Below, in pieces: positions 48,901 through 60,109 of a DNA stretch of 64,000 nucleotides. The notes under the pieces are model-generated. The model was not told the origin of the DNA. It was given only the letters and a program-made list of their open reading frames with translations, and did no database searches. How positions within the stretch are numbered: the stretch's first letter is position 1; the number at the start of each line of letters is the position of its first letter. The DNA is taken from the NCBI GenBank assembly GCA_004335835.1, contig RWJK01001821.1, positions 1 through 64,000 of the forward strand, written 5' to 3'. A program made the translations under genes and the position numbers. Source of the DNA: Scenedesmus sp. ARA3 (taxonomy: Eukaryota > Chlorophyta > Chlorophyceae > Sphaeropleales > Scenedesmaceae).

Positions 48901-51545
48901 CCTCCGGTGGTAGCGCCGAATTGCAATCATCACCAGCACGTACAGCGGAATCAGGTTTGAGATAAACACGTATGCGCCCCAGCTGGCAGCCATGTACAGA
49001 TATGCAAAGGCAGCCAGTGCGGCCGATGACACAGTGCCCAGGCGCACGGAGCGTACGAAGAGGTAGAAGGTGGCCAGCAGCGCAAAGATGGCCACCGCCT
49101 CATTATCGTAGCTGCCTGCTACACTGCGGGAGATGTAGCCTGCAGGCACGAGAGGAGCGGAATGAAGAGTAACGAGCAGCAGGGACGTGGTGAGCAGCAG
49201 ATAGAGTGTTGAGTGCGACATGCAGCACAAGCACAGGGAGCAAGCAGCGACGGCCGAGCATGATGGGAGTGTGCTAGCCTGCAACGGTGAAACAACGCAG
49301 CTTACTGCGAGCAGCGGTCAGAGCGTGGGTTTAGTTCATGTGGCACATTTGCTGGCATGGCATCACTGCATGCCACATATATACATGTGAAGACTTCTTT
49401 GAACAAGCAACCATCCAGCCGTGCCAAATAATCAGCAATGCGGCACTTAGGCAGGTGGTGCTGGCTGCTTGGTGCTGGCGGCAGATGGCTTCTCAATGTG
49501 AACGATCTCCCGAGAAGATTGCCCACATTGAGAAGCCAGCTGCCGCCAGCACCAAGCAGCCAGCACCACCTGCCCAAGTGCCGCATTGCTAATTATTCGG
49601 CAAGCGGCAATTGGCGATTGGCAATGCAGTGCAGGGCAGCTGGCGACGTTGCGCACCTGGCACCACCGCCATCAGCGCAGCAGCCACCAGCCCCGTGCCC
49701 CTGTCCTTCAGCTCGCAGCCAAACAGGTATGCGATGAGCGCCTGCAGGCAGGGAGAGTAGAGCAGCAGCACGCGTCAAAAACGCACTCATATCAATTGCA
49801 TCCCCCGACAACCCGCATGTTGCAAAAGCGTCACTGGCTGTAGCAAATGTCCTGCCTATACCATCACTTCACGATTATGGTGACACGTGCTGCTGCACCT
49901 GCCCCAGCCTACAGCTTTGCACAGTGCTACTAGCAGCCGTCAGTCGGCGCGGTCCTGCACCTGCCATCAACTGCTATCCCCACATCAAGCACCCATTACT
50001 GCCACAAGCACACAGCTTGCAGCCCTGACTCAGCTGCAACCTCTGTAGACCCCCAGCCCCAAGCAGCTGCTGCCTGCGCTGCTGCACTCCTCTGCTGAGC
50101 CCCCGCTGGGATGCCCCACACTCAGCGTGTGCCCGCAAAGGAGCCCCCCGCCAACAACAAACCTCTGCCGCCAGTCACCGAACCCCAACCCCAGCCTGCT
50201 GCTGCCCAGCTGCCCCTTCTGCAGCCTCACTCTACTGCCTGTGTATCCCCCCGCAAAAGTTACTGTGATGCCTGCAAAGAAGGGCCCGTTGAACATCAAC
50301 ACTCTGCCGTGAATCACCTCAAAACACCAACCAGCTGCTGCCCAGCTGCCCTCATCATACCCCCCCCCCTGGCGCAGCGCTCACCGTGTTGCCCGCGAAG
50401 AAGGGCCCCGTGAACACGCACACGTCGCGCAGCTGCACCCAGGCGCTCATGCTGGTGAGCACCTTGTACATGGCGGCAGCCGTGATCATAATGCCGGGGT
50501 ACACCGTGCCGCCCACCACGCGGCCCAGCGGGTACCAGCTGTCGCTGTCAAACCAGTTCCAGAACTCATGGAAGCCCTGGCAGCAGCAGCAGCAGCAGCA
50601 GCGGCGGCAACAAGGTGGGGTCTCCGTTGAAGTTTGTTACCAGCAAACGCCATTAATCCTGATGGGACTAATGGCCTGGGGTAATAGGTGCTGCTGGATT
50701 GCTACTGCCCGCCGTTCAGCTGCAGCATGCAAAGTGACAGGGCACAGCCACTGTTACAAACACTCAGGCGCCCCAACCACCTGCTGCTGGTGCTATCTGC
50801 TGATCCTGCTGGCATCGATGCCTGATGATGATGCTGCTGCTGCTGCTGCTGCTGCTGTTGGGCCTTGCTGCCTGGCGGTGTCAATATGTATGTATGTATG
50901 TGGGGCCTGCGAGGGCATGGGGCAGTCACCACGATTGTCGCAGTATCCGCAATGGCCCCGTACTTCTGGCTAGGACATGACAAAATGCCGTGCGGGCAGT
51001 GTGCTGCAGCACGTCAGCAGTGTCAGCTGGCTGCGCTGCGCACCTCTGTCACCAGCTTGATTGTGGAGCGGTAGTTGAAGTAAGGGTCAAACTCGTGGAT
51101 GACACTCTCATAGCGCAGCACAGAGAACTGCAGGCAGCAGCAGAGCAGCAGCGCAGCACCAGTGGCAGCCTGGCTGAAGCAGGCTTCTGAAACGCATCGC
51201 CTTCCCACCTTGCCACTGCTCAGTCGGAAGAAACTGCCTTGCTGCAACACGAGCTGCATCCTATACGACGCAGATATATTGGAAGCTGTGCACTTAATGG
51301 CATGCAGCAAAGTGGTTGGCAGGTGGTTGCTGTGCTGCTCAATGCTGATCACCTCTAGAAGAGCAGTACAGCGCATCTCATAGACCGAAAAAAAAAACAC
51401 ATGTTATTGAGCACCAACATGATGTGATCAAACGCACCAGACGGATAGAGAAAGCGTAGAGGTACACTAAAGCCAGTATAGACAGTCGCAACACCAGCTC
51501 CTGTGACTTTGGCGAAAACAGGCGTTTGATAAATGATTGAATCAT
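43328..51545 (-). CDS. STT3: STT3, catalytic subunit of oligosaccharyltransferase
   Basis: STT3 transfers the lipid-linked glycan to Asn in N-glycosylation sequons in the ER membrane. Exons in transcription order: 51545-51438, 51127-51044, 50576-50385, 49741-49657, 49139-48847, 48441-48240, 47721-47469, 47021-46845, 46427-46251, 45957-45880, 45617-45592, 45248-44989, 44235-44048, 43388-43328; 727 aa, a normal length for the family, all in frame. Exon 1 gives the first membrane helix ([18 protein letters not shown]). Exon 2 has the metal-binding EFDPYFNYR with Asp near residue 50. [11 protein letters not shown] carries the SVSE loop. [11 protein letters not shown], with the WWDYG signature, spans exons 10-12, including a 26-base exon. 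[11 protein letters not shown] is also conserved. The end, [16 protein letters not shown], is typical. Decoy copies of exon edges flank eight junctions. Confidence 0.95.
43695..43985 (-). repeat. Three donor-side decoys of STT3 exon 13
   Basis: CACCTGGTGAAGGCCTCCTG, the minus-strand exon end EAFTR plus donor, occurs at 44046 (real) and near 43940, 43810 and 43695. Periods are 106, 130 and 115 bases. Confidence 0.93.
44305..44375 (-). repeat. Acceptor-side decoy of STT3 exon 13
   Basis: This copies the exon start ([19 protein letters not shown], here [19 protein letters not shown]) with its CAG, 126 bases upstream of the real acceptor on the transcribed strand. Confidence 0.92.
44590..44910 (-). 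repeat. Two donor-side decoys of STT3 exon 12
   Basis: CACTCACCGACTCCGAGATG with the following [18 protein letters not shown] copy occurs at 44985 (real), near 44849 and near 44597. All keep the GTGAGTG donor. Confidence 0.93.
46150..46200 (-). repeat. Donor-side decoy of STT3 exon 9
   Basis: A copy of the exon end ([11 protein letters not shown] region) with its GTGGGC donor lies 94 bases beyond the real junction at 46251. Confidence 0.85.
47150..47205 (-). repeat. Acceptor-side decoy of STT3 exon 8
   Basis: A copy of the intron end, the TGCAG acceptor and the exon start (LMLVAAP, here LVLVARS) lies 149 bases before the real acceptor at 47021. Confidence 0.82.
47800..48070 (-). repeat. Three acceptor-side decoys of STT3 exon 7
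   Basis: CCGTCCACGGCGTCATCTTG, the minus-strand exon start [15 protein letters not shown], falls near 47701 (real), 47824, 47937 and 48047. Periods are 123, 113 and 110 bases. Divergence grows with distance from the exon. Confidence 0.93.
48545..48580 (-). repeat. Acceptor-side decoy of STT3 exon 6
   Basis: CTGCAG plus RFIG-coding sequence lies 123 bases before the real acceptor at 48441. Confidence 0.85.
49423..49601 (-). repeat. Long perfect-like hairpin inside STT3 intron 4
   Basis: The arms 49423-49500 and 49524-49601 (78 bases each) are reverse complements with four mismatches, around a 23-base loop. On the minus strand, the sense strand of STT3, three of the four mismatches become G-U wobble pairs. 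The ends read GCCAAATAATCAGCAATGCG. It could be a small-RNA precursor or a foldback mini-transposon. Confidence 0.9.
50121..50310 (-). repeat. Two donor-side decoys of STT3 exon 3
   Basis: Copies of the exon end ([10 protein letters not shown] plus donor) lie near 50259-50300 and, more degraded, near 50121-50165. The offsets from the real junction at 50385 are about 121 and 138 bases in succession. Confidence 0.8.
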
Positions 51546-52598
51546 TTTGATCGTTGAGGCGTGCCTTCAACGGCACAGCAAGCGGCAAGGCCGACAAAAG
51601 GTGATTCAGTTGTTTGCCATTGTCTGTCCTGGCAGTGATCACATGCGCACCACCGTTATCTTTCCAATACAGCCGAGCACAGTGGTGGCAGCAGCTCGGA
51701 ACACCCAACACAGGGACACCCTAGGGTGCTGTCACAATGTCTTGTCACTGCACAAGCCCTCAACCACCTTCCACCCAAGGGGCCCCCAATTGCTTGGTGG
51801 GCGACTATGTTGCCATTGCCGTAGAAGCACAAAAAAAAAGTTTTATTATCACCGATATCGTGAGTGGCAGCGCATCATGAGCTTCAGAGCCATGCCGGCG
51901 CTCGCCTGCTTGGCAAGTACAAGCAATGTGGGCCATCCGGTGACTAAATGTTTGAGCACGTGCAACTCCCTGACACTCCTGCAACTCACAATCGCCTTGT
52001 TGCACACTTGCGGAGAAAGAAACTCGTGGGCTTGCAGCCTATTGTGCAGCACCCCTTTGTATCGCACGGCAGGGAATGCTGTACAAATGCACTGCACCTG
52101 GGGGCAGGAGTGCACCACCGAGATGACTGTGTGCATCAACGTCCGTTCATACCATGCCTCACAAGCTGAGTACGCAGAAGACCTCGTAAGGCTGATCAGT
52201 CTGCTCTGCCTGACAAACTGACCTTCTACCTTCCTGTGCTCCAAGGTCAATACAGCGGCACTGCTCACCGATGAAATGACAGGTGTGCATAATCTGCTTT
52301 GCAACTCAAATATAGGATGAATCGTCAGAACTCTTCCAAGCGTAGCTTCGCTTGGAGCGAGGACACTTGTCGTGTTATAACGAGAGCTGATCTGCACGCA
52401 TTGCCAGCAACGCAGCTTCGCAGATTGTTTTACAGTACACATCAGCTTCGTATGTTGGCACAGACAAACCAGGCACTGCACGATCGATCTTTTTGACATC
52501 AGCCTCGACAGTTTTCCTCTTGCAAAACAGCACAGATGGGCTATTAATTGAATTGCGTTGCAAAGCCGTCTTAGGCTTCAGGGCCAGGGGTGGAGACT
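51546..52598. promoter_or_regulatory. Shared upstream region of STT3 and the SpoVS-like gene
   Basis: 1053 bases between divergent starts, AT-richer than the genes. Two long overlapping open frames (minus 52499-51849, plus 51547-52221) cross it without any recognisable feature or initiation context; they are not called. Confidence 0.4.
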
Positions 52599-53995
52599 AT
52601 GAGACAGCTCCACTCTGGCCTCACAGGGCCTCATGCACAGCGTAGCATGTGTCAACAGGCGTTTAATGTACAACATGCATCGTTGCGACATCCTTTGCGT
52701 GCCAGGTGCGTGTTAAGCGCGGTCATGGTGTACCTGCAGCAAACTGGTATGCCAGCACTGCCCTGCAGCTTGGTATGACACCAATCTGCGTGCCTGCAGG
52801 GCTCTCGAGTCTGCTGCTCATGTCGCTGTTAAGGAGGCAACATACCCAACCAATGTGGCCACCTACAGCAGCAGTGGCCATCAGCAGCAGGGCAGTGTCG
52901 CTTGCTTCACAACTGAGCCACAGCCAGCCATCAGCAGCACCGACTGGGTCTGTCACTCTGCAGTTGAGCGTAAGCAGCATGCAAACGGCAAGCTTCCAGC
53001 TAGTGTGCCGCTGCATGCGCAGCCGCTTGGGTACCTGCAGCACCAGCAGCAGCAGCAGACTCCGCAGGTGCCCCTGCAGGCATTGCAAGCTGCTGATAAT
53101 GGGGAGCAGCAGAAACCAAACACAGCGCTACAGGACCAGCAGCAAAGCACTGCTAGTAGACAGGTGTCTAACAAAAGCTCGGCAACAACTGCACAGCTGG
53201 AGCAGGCCCAGCAGCAGCAGCAGCAGCAGCAGCAGCAAACGGCACAAGAAATGCAAGAGCAGCAGCCTAAGCAGCAGCGGCAGCGGCCGCGGCAGCAACA
53301 ACTGCAACAGCAGCAGCAGCGGCAGCGGCAGTTTCAACAACAAGCGCAGCACCAGCTTGCCAGCAGCCAACCGCCTGGCAGCTGGCTGGTGCATGTTGCC
53401 AACACCACTAGCCCAGCAGCTCTTGCGACACACTTGCTGAAGCGGCACAAACACTCACAGCACAAACCGCAGCAGCAGCAGCAGCAGCAGCAGCAATGCA
53501 GTGGGCATGCAGGCGGCACCAGCAGCAGCGAAGATGTCGTGCTGGCTTGCTCCAGCAGCAGAGCCTTGCATGCAGCACTGAGGGCGGTAGGCATAGCTGC
53601 AGAGCAAGCTGCAGTGCTGCCGCAGCCGCAGCAGCTGCTGCTGCAGCCGCAGCTGCTGCGTAATCAACTCGAGGCAGCAGCAGACGGGCGCTGCGGCATG
53701 GCATCATACCAGCTGCATCTGTTCTGGGTGCCTGCGCCGCAGCTGGTTGCACAGCAGCAGGCGTTGACAGAGCTGCAGCGAGGCGCTGCTGATACACAGC
53801 AGCAGCAGTTGCAGGAGCAACCGCAGGAGCAGTTGCAGTCACCTCAGGAGCAGCAGCAGCAGCCCTCGCAGGCACTACAACAAAGCAACAGCAGCGGCGC
53901 AGATCAGGCTGCTGGCGGGCAGCTGCGCCTGCTCAGCTGCGGCCCTCCCAGCAGCAGCAGCAGCAGCAGCAGCACCAGCCAACCAAGCAGCATAC

Positions 53996-54036
<41 letters not shown>

Positions 54037-54434
54037 CGGCCGCTGGGTGTCCGGCAGCTGGCGAGTCAGGTGTGTGGCCTGCTGAGGGGCGGCTGGCCTG
54101 TGGGGCTGGCTGCCACCTCAGCAGCAGGCTGCCTGGCTGCTGTCAAAGCCCTTGTCGCTGCACGCACACAGCTAACAGCTGATCAGCTTGATCTGATGCT
54201 GGCAGTGGATGTGGCAGCTGCGGGTGTTGGGCAGGGGGGCGAGCTTATACTGCATGTAGTAGCTTGCCCTGTGCTGGCAGCTGCAGCAGCACAGCAGCAG
54301 CAGCAGCAGCAGCAGCAGGCTGCAGACGTGCTTGTGGTGCCGAGTGTAGAGAGGGTGCTGAAGCAGCAGCAGCAGGAGCGCAAGCGGGCAGGTAAGCTGC
54401 GGGCCCGGCTGTCTCAACAGCAGCAAGCTAGCCT

Positions 54435-54469
<35 letters not shown>

Positions 54470-54635
54470 TGGGTCAAGTACAGCAAGCAAGAGGGCATCC
54501 GTTTGAGCCTTTGCAGTCACAGCATCTGCAGCATGATGCGCTGCCAGCTGGCATCCACAGCAGCTTGGAAGGTGTGCTGCATGTGGCAGCCCCAGCAGCT
54601 GCTCAACGGGCAGTGCAACAGCATCAAAGCCAGCA

Positions 54636-54670
<35 letters not shown>

Positions 54671-54954
54671 GCTGGCTGTTGAGCAAGCCGCAGCGGAGAG
54701 CCAGTGAGCTAGCTAGGCGGCAGCAGGAGGCTCTGAACAGCATGCTGGCAGAGGCCGCTGCAGCAGCTGCTGTGCGGCAGCAAAGTGCTGCCCCGCACGT
54801 AAACACCAGCAGCAGCAGCAGCAGCAGCAGCAGTGGCAACGGTGCATGCCAGCATGACGCTAAGTTGGCTGCTGCAGCTGGTGCAGCTGTGACTGAGCAG
54901 CAGCGTGAGCAGCAGCAGCAGCAGCAGCAACAGCAGCTACAACCGCTCGGCTGA
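52599..54954 (+). CDS. Gln-rich protein with two probable SpoVS/Alba-like domains
   Basis: Exons 52599-52705 and 52800-54954 give 753 aa. The ATG at 52599 is chosen because its exon joins in frame through a GTGCGT donor; the large exon alone has no usable ATG at its start. Residues 1-36 are Arg/His/Gln-rich without acids, like a mitochondrial or plastid presequence. About half of the rest is Gln or Ser runs. Two ordered islands stand out. At about 53380-53730: SWLVHVANTTSPAALATHLL, then DVVLACSSSRALHAALRAVG, then YQLHLFWVP. At about 54045-54290: LGVRQLASQVCGLLRGGWPV, then LAATSAAGCLAAVKALVAAR, then LDLMLAVDVA and LILHVVACPV. Both follow the SpoVS pattern (alanine-rich helix, 'aiGagAvnqAvKAiaiAR'-like stretch, hydrophobic strands), a bacterial Alba-like nucleic-acid-binding family also known in some algae. 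The match is by eye and the role is unknown. Confidence 0.6.
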
Positions 54955-55030
54955 TTTACAGCAACGAGTTACGCAGCCCTGTAGATCAGGGAAGGTTGTA
55001 CGTGTAGCTGCATAGGGTTGTGCATGGCTT

Positions 55031-55035
55031 TGTAA
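55031..55035 (+). terminator. TGTAA polyadenylation signal, SpoVS-like gene
   Basis: It lies 77 bases after the stop codon, a usual distance for green algae. Confidence 0.5.
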
Positions 55036-55589
55036 CAAGAGAACGTGCACGTGACTATGTCGTTCACAGTGGTTGGCTGCTGCTTGAAGGCGTTCCGAAC
55101 AGAGAGACTTTGGTCTGGGTTGGGCCTTCACATTACACAGTATTGCTTAAACCGGGATGAAAACTTCAAAGTTCTAGAACGTTACTGGTGTAGGACAAAG
55201 GCATGGCTGCATTGAGAAGTAAAACAATGGACAGCGATAGCTTTTGCCTGTACACGATGCCACAATGCGTCCTCAGCATGCTTGCTGTGCATGTGTACCC
55301 TTTTCAAGGCAGATCTTCGTGCGCGCTTACTCAGCAGGCGCGTCAGACACAGAACACGCCTGGCGGCCGCTTGCACACGTATGCAATCCTGCATCAATGC
55401 CAGCCAACGAATCGTGCACCACCAACCCAGCAGTAGCTCTGCCTGCTTGTCCCTGCACTACTCTACCTGACATGCGTCCTACTGATGGTGCATGCACTGC
55501 AGTAACTGGCAGTCAACAATGACAAATCGTACAGTGTGTGATCCCCGCCACCGTCAGGTGACCAGCTGCCAGCTCTTGCAGCTGCAGCC

Positions 55590-55655
55590 ACTGCACTGAT
55601 GAGTTCATGGCCTTGGGCCTGCATGTGTTGTACTCTACTTGACATGCGCCGCAAG
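55590..55655 (-). repeat. Copy of the oxidase gene's terminal exon end
   Basis: GATGAGTTCATGGCCTTGGG and the flanking 25 bases repeat the sequence around the true stop at 55730, about 130 bases further downstream on the transcribed strand. Confidence 0.8.
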
Positions 55656-55729
55656 GTGCATGCACATTGCAAAAAAGAGAGCTCCCCTGTACAGCGCTGA
55701 TGCTGCAGCACTTGCAGCTGCCGCACTCA

Positions 55730-55821
55730 TCAGTTCATGGCCTTGGGCCTGCAGGTCTTGTACTCCGGGAAGGCCAGGCTGGGCATGCAGCCAAAGCCAT
55801 CAGCGCAGTGCTCATCAGCCT

Positions 55822-55854
<33 letters not shown>

Positions 55855-57380
55855 CCAGAACAAGGTTGCAGCAGCAGCAGGGCCAGAACAAGGTTGCAGC
55901 AGCAGCAACAGACTGCACGAGCAGACGGTTTGTGACGGCCGGATCACTTGACGCTGGTCATGCCTATGTATGGTAAGCACAATGCACAGACAGCTATCTC
56001 ATTCCCAGATGCAGCCTGCTCCCTCGGCGTATGCTGGGAAAGCACCCCCATCCGTCTCATCTGCAGGCTGGCTGGTGCTGTTCAGCAAGCCCATCTTCAT
56101 TATAACGTCATTACTGCAACCCCACCTCGCAGTAGCAGGACCTGTCCAGCTGGCACTTGGGCTTGAGCGCGTAGCCCTGCCCTGCAGCCAGCCTGCTCCA
56201 CAGCTCTGGCTCGTACACACGCTCAGGGTCGTACTTGTCCTGCACACGCCAGCAAGGTCAGCGTTCGCTGATCATACGAATGGTTTCTGTGAAACGCGGG
56301 ACACCTCCCTGCTGCTGCCAGTGGTGCTCAGTTCAGCACAATCGCATGACAAAGTTGGACAAGCAATTCCTGACGCACACTTCAGTGCTGAGTGCCACCA
56401 TAGGAGGGAAACGACACGTGCCTCCCTCGTCCCCTCTCTACATTGCGCAGCGTTTTGCTAGTAGCGGCTGTCTACACATATTCTACTACAACAGCTGCGC
56501 AGCACAGGGCCCCCACCTGCATGGCCACCATCTTCTTGAAGTTCTCCCCAAGCTTTGCGGCCACTGGGCAGCGCGGGTTGGTGAAGGTCCTGTCCCAGTT
56601 CTTGCCCGTGTGCGGCCGCCCGTCATACTTGCACAGCGTGAGCTGCTCGTAGGCCTCCTGCACCCACTCGTAGCGCGTGGGCACACCAGGCGTGGCCTTG
56701 CTGGCCAGCATTTGTTGCTGCAGGTGGCGGCAGCACGTGCAAACAGATGTTGTGGGCATAAACTTTTAGTACTTGCATGACGAATGAGTAGATCCACGAC
56801 AGGAGTAGTAGGAACAGTCCAGCAGGCAGAGCAGCTGAGCTGCTTCGCTGTCCTGGACAGCTGTAAGCTTACATACTTAAGTATGGCTGGTGCCCGCCGC
56901 TGGGCTGCACTCGGCTACATATGCAGTTGCGCTGCGTCAAGGCACGTGCTGGCGGCGCACCTGTGTGTAGACAGGCTCCTTCAAGCCAGCTGCATTGCCG
57001 ATGTAGGACTCTGGCGTCCTGCCGAAGCGCATCACGTAGTAGCCAGGCAGCAGGCACCTGCGGCAGGCAGCAAGCAGCAAGCAGCGTGGCGTCATGGGTT
57101 CGGTGATCTCTGTGCTGCCACGTTCACTTCAAGTGCCTACCATGTGGGGTTGTACATCTGTGTGGGTAGCAACACATCCATGCAAGGGCGGCTGGCGTGC
57201 AAAATGAGCCTTGTTGATAAAAGATTCAGATGTGTTAGTAACAAGCCCTCACCGTGTGTGTGCGCCCCAGCCTGGGATTCCCCGCAGGTCCTTCTTGATG
57301 AGCAGCTTGATGTCAGCGATCCACTCCTTGAGCCGGGCGCGCTCAAACGCAAACTCAACATCCTGCACAAACAAAAACAC

Positions 57381-57421
<41 letters not shown>

Positions 57422-60071
57422 TAGTTTACCCTTGATGCCAGCTGGGCACCCAGCAACCAACAAGGCAGGCCAGGTCAGCGCATACGAGCTTCATTCGCAC
57501 GCGCCTCCTTCACAGTGTTCAGCATAGGAACAATGACTGACAGACAATCTGACACGCTGCTGCAGGCATGCGCTTACCAAGGCAGTCGCCATGAGTGCCT
57601 TCGACGTGAATGCACACTGGTCGCCACACTCTGTGCTCGTAATATGGTTTGTCAGCGCCACTCCCTCAAGCACAGGAGTTGGCATGCCCAGTGCAGATCC
57701 AGGGCCGGGCTTAGTTACCCAGGGAGCCCCCACTGCACTGGCCCTTGCAAGCGTGCAAGCCACAGTATCAAAGCCTGTCTGGTAGTAGTAAGTGCCTTGA
57801 TTGAAAGGGTCCTTCTGCCATGCGCGCAGCAGGGGGCCACCCATAGTGGCTTGGATGGCTGCTGCCTGCGGGATGACGTTGCAGACGGCGCCAGGGATGG
57901 CAGGTGCATGCGCTGGCGCGGGCTCCTGCATATGGGCTGCAGCGAGGAGTGGCAGGAACAGCAGACACACGTGATAACAGGCAGACGGGTTGGTCAGTTT
58001 GTGTGTGCTGAGCAGGCTGTGCTGGCAGGGTTGCAGACGGCAGGTTGGTGCAGAGGCGGGTGGCTGGGGCTGAGCATCATGACATGGCATAACAGGCATG
58101 TCGCATCAGAACAAAGAGGATTGCTGAATATGCTGCTGTTAGCTGCCCGCACCTGTGTATTTCTTGACATCTGGCCTCCACATCACCACAATGTGTGGTG
58201 TGATCTGTTGCAGGCAGGCGGCAGCAGCAGCAGCAGCGGCAGTCACCTCACCAACAGCCGCAGGTTATCCACCAGCAGGCTGCTCAGCTGTACTGCGCAC
58301 TGCAGCTGAAGAGCGATGCCCGCATGAGCTGCCCAGCCTGGACTTGCAAGCTTATGGATACCTGCACCCTACTCATGCACCATTTGTAGCTGGCATGAAT
58401 GGCATTAGCACGCTTGCTGTACCCTTGTACCCCAGCAGCCACAACTATAGCTCATTCCACACCCGCTTCGCTTGCACACTTACATGTAAATCGGCAAATT
58501 GTTGCTTCACAGGTGCTGTGCAGCGCACCGCCTCATGGAATCAGCTCACCTTGAGCAGCTTCTCGATGTCATCAGCCATGTAGCTGGCATGACTGGCCTC
58601 AGCACATGTGCTGTACCATTGTACCCTAACGCCTATACCGCAGACGCTCATATGCCTGGTGTCAGCTCACCTTGAGCAGCTTCTCGATGTCATCAGCCAA
58701 GTTGTCATCATCCTTCAAGTAAGCAGTGAAGAAGTGCGTCTTGCTGGTCTCAGTGAGCTGCAGTGTGAACTCCGTGAGAGTTCCCAGCAGGCCCAGCCCG
58801 CCACACAGCGCATGAGCTTCCTCACTTCCTTTGGCACTGGTGTGAACTTCGCCGCGAGCATCCACCCAGGTGACGTCCACGAACCAGTCGCACTGCAGGC
58901 AGGCCACGACAGTGTGAGGAGCTGAGTGTGTAAGGTGATGAAAGGTGCATCAATCGAGCAATAGAGTGCAGTGAGGCAGCCGTGACAGCAACCGGCAAGT
59001 TCTGACATCTGATCATGTAGCTAGGCAGACAATCCTGCAGCTAGATCGAGGCATGTCCCAGCTGACGTGGGTCAGCAGCTGCCTGCGTGTCTTTGACCTG
59101 GCCCCATGTTTGTATGCTGCGCAGTGAGCTCTAGAATTGCATACTGCCGACTGCTGCTGCTGCTGCTGCTGCTGTTGCAAACTATCACGTTGCTGGCGAG
59201 CTCATGCACCATGTCCTGCTATCCTGCAAGCATCAGCACTCACGATCATGGATGTCACGTTGTTGCCAGTGCCGTGGCTGCTGGTGGCAAACACACCAGC
59301 CAGAGTGAGGCCCTGCCACCAGGGCAGTGCTGAGCGCGGCGTGGACATGTCTGCTGCATCAGCCGCTGCGTACAGCTCCTTGAGCGTCATCTGCGCCTGC
59401 ACACGCATCTGCTTCTTGGCACTGTCCACGGTGAGCACCTTTGTCATCTTGTCCATCATGATGCTGCAACACACAGTTGCGGCGCAACATGGCAAGCTTC
59501 AATGGCAGCGGTAGCAGAGACAAATTTGACACACAGCACAGGCGTGCTGCACACAGGCAGCAACAGCTCAAGCCAGCATGCGGTGTTACAAAGACGTCAA
59601 CCCAAGGCTCAGCAACTTGTGTTCAAGTGACACATGTTGAGTGGTACAGCGGTGTTTCACAGCTGTTGCTCACCCAACGACAATGGGCTTCTTGCCCTGG
59701 ACCTCGAAGGGTGACAGCAGCGTGGGCTGCTCAGCGCACGGCATGCTGTGCATGGTGGCAAACTGAGGCCGGGTGGCGCGCATCTTCAGCGGGCGCCCCT
59801 GCTGCTGCGCACGCGCGCGGAGGTCTTTGGCTGCTGCTGCCAGCTGCTCAGTTGACTCTGGCCTGACCAGCTCGTCAGTGGAGCACGTGGTGTGGCCCTG
59901 CAGCATGCAACAGGATTGGGTTGGGCATGCAGATTGGGGTAGAGGGGCGCGGGCTCTGCTTGTCTGACGTCCCTGCTCATGACATGCACGCTGCTGTCAG
60001 GCTGCACAATGGTCACAGGTAGGCAATGTGTTGTTGTGTAGCAGGCGGATACAGTGCGTTGATTGCTTTAA

Positions 60072-60109
<38 letters not shown>

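Larger units (their letters stand above)
54955..55729. other. Convergent intergenic region
   Basis: TGTAA at 55031 is a good candidate poly(A) signal for the SpoVS-like gene. TTACA at 55134 could serve the minus-strand oxidase gene. A copy of the oxidase gene's stop-codon end lies at 55590-55650. No gene seen. Confidence 0.5.

Noticed and set aside
51355..51711. Open frame reading [16 protein letters not shown] that looked like a small membrane protein
   Set aside because: It is the wrong frame of STT3 exon 1. The correct frame gives [18 protein letters not shown] and joins exon 2 in phase.
51849..52499. 216-codon minus-strand open frame upstream of STT3, overlapping a 224-codon plus-strand frame
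   Set aside because: Neither shows a domain, signal peptide or biased codon use. Both lie in the shared promoter region, and the true STT3 first exon is in another frame at 51545-51438.
57253..57936. Exon start at 57925 in the oxidase gene
   Set aside because: It breaks the frame with the preceding 52-base exon. The acceptor at 57936/57937 restores it.
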